A model generated the notes under the pieces. It saw nothing but the letters and a program-made list of their open reading frames with translations. It made no database searches and was not told the DNA's origin. From assembly GCF_037038585.1 (NCBI RefSeq), contig NC_092520.1, positions 124,776,001 through 124,840,000 of the forward strand: 64,000 nt of DNA. The letters are read 5' to 3'. Origin of the DNA: Patagioenas fasciata. Taxonomy: Eukaryota; Chordata; Aves; Columbiformes; Columbidae. Position 1 is the stretch's first letter; the number at the start of each line of letters is the position of its first letter. A program made the position numbers and the translations under genes. Positions 63,147 through 64,000 of the stretch are shown here, piece after piece.

Positions 63147-63381
63147 TAAAGGGACTGGACCATCTCTCCTGTGAGGAGAGGCTGAGAGAGCTGAGGCTCT
63201 TCTGCCTAGAGAAGAAAAGGCTTGAGGGGATGTCGTCTGTGTGTAAAAATACCTGAAAGGAGGGTGCAAAGAAGACAGAGCCAGACTCCTTTCAGTGGTG
63301 CTCAGTGACAGGAGCAGTGGCAGTGGGCACAAACTGAAACACAGGAGGCACCGTCTGAACATCAGAAAACATTTTTTTGTG

Positions 63382-63455
63382 TTTTGAGAAACACTACACT
63401 GTGGTGTTTCTCAGTCACACTGTGGTGGTTTGGCTTTTGAGAACACCACACTGTG
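63382..63455 (+). repeat. Direct duplication plus hairpin inside CR1
   Basis: The segment TTTTGAGAA...CACTGTG occurs twice, 53 bp apart (from 63,382 and from 63,435). ACACTGTG occurs three times, at 63,396, 63,417 and 63,448. A perfect 10-bp inverted repeat (63,385-63,394 with 63,404-63,413, 9-nt loop) lies in the first copy. It interrupts the CR1 C-terminal block between the AGAAAACATTTTTT and ACTGTGAGGGTG codons, so it arose after or during insertion of this copy. Confidence 0.75.
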
Positions 63456-63870
63456 AGGGTGCTTGAGCATTGGCACAGGTTGCCCAGGAAGGTTTTGGAG
63501 TCAATCACATTGGAGATATTCAGAAACTGTCTAGACAGGATGCTGGGCAACCTGTTGTAGGTGGTCCTGCTTGAGCAGGGAGGATTGGACAAGATGACCT
63601 CCAAAGGTCCCTTCCAACTTCAGCCATTATGTAAATCAGCAAAACATATCACTAAGCAATATGAATTTTAGCTATGAATGTTTCTGTTTCACTCAGACTT
63701 GTCTCTTCCTTGTTTCTTCACTCCAGATGAGTGAATTCTAAGATTTTCACTGCATTTAACTAAAGGGCTTGGACAGTGAGAGAACATCTATGGAGGAAGA
63801 AAGTAAGTTGATTAGAAATGGGAAGTGAGTTAATCCTTTTTCTTGGAATTGTAACTCTGTAATGATATTT

Positions 63871-63950
63871 AAAAAACAAAGCCAAACAACCCCACCCCAC
63901 CCCCCCAAACAAAACCCACCAACCAACAACAAGAAAAAAACCAACAGAAA
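63871..63950. repeat. A/C-rich tract with C-run core
   Basis: About 80 bp almost only of A and C contain a C4-A-C4-A-C7 core at 63,890-63,906. On the minus strand this core is G-rich and could fold as a short-loop G-quadruplex if G7 is split. It matches the style of the tract at 56.5 kb. Confidence 0.85.
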
Positions 63951-64000
63951 CTCCTAAGTAATAATATGTTTGTAGTTTTTAATCCGTTTTGTTCTCTTCA

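Larger units (their letters stand above)
62698..63632 (+). mobile_element. CR1 retrotransposon, rearranged copy
   Basis: This sense-strand CR1 copy runs from within the RT domain to the 3' end (GGTCCCTTCCAACTTCAGCC at about 63,606-63,625). Its octamer tail is reduced to about one degenerate unit. About 15 nt of foreign sequence seem to be inserted near 62,711-62,725, a frameshift follows the RT box, and an internal duplication lies at 63,382-63,455. It is older or more rearranged than the copy at 57.9 kb and is inactive. Confidence 0.9.

Noticed and set aside
1..64000. CRISPR arrays, tRNA/rRNA genes, endogenous retrovirus LTR pairs
   Set aside because: I looked for spaced direct repeats, cloverleaf-like segments and paired TG...CA terminal repeats, and saw none that were convincing.

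Overview
The window looks like vertebrate nuclear DNA from a bird. Its only recognisable mobile elements are CR1-type non-LTR retrotransposon pieces. They carry the typical 3' end (a 'GGAAGGGACC' core next to degenerate ATTCTATG/ATACTGTG octamer tails) and the CR1 ORF2 reverse-transcriptase sequence. There is no sign of bacterial gene organisation, no operon, no CRISPR array, and no tRNA or rRNA that I can recognise. The species cannot be fixed from the sequence alone.

Layout. Positions 1 to about 48,560 are AT-rich, gene-poor DNA. This arm contains a short CR1 fragment (11,048-11,212, minus), a CR1 3' portion (12,697-13,274, plus) and two GC-rich blocks that share a core and seem to belong to one dispersed repeat (2,180-2,475 and 33,785-34,690). 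It also holds homopolymer tracts and a few inverted repeats. No known protein is encoded here. A few stretches look like exons by splice-site logic alone (13,284-13,326; 28,802-28,989; 33,146-33,245; 46,236-46,449) and are listed as low-confidence candidates.

Positions about 48,560-50,560 form a dense CpG island, the only promoter-like region in the window. Within it lies one convincing coding segment, 49,980-50,082 on the plus strand. It has an ATG in a strong Kozak context, 34 codons spelling a secretory signal peptide, and a GTAAGG splice donor in phase 1. This is most likely the first coding exon of a secreted or membrane protein gene whose other exons lie beyond the right edge. I could not identify the gene.

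Positions 50,083-64,000 would be the start of a large first intron of at least 13.9 kb. It contains an (AT)25 microsatellite, three strand-asymmetric A/C or G/T low-complexity tracts, and two longer CR1 copies (57,944-59,157 minus; 62,698-63,632 plus). Both CR1 copies are dead: one has a changed reverse-transcriptase active site and a nonsense codon, the other a frameshift and an internal duplication.

I found no clear new biological system. The items most worth checking are the promoter and exon 1, the shared GC-rich repeat, the candidate exons, the inverted repeats and the CR1 lineage marker.
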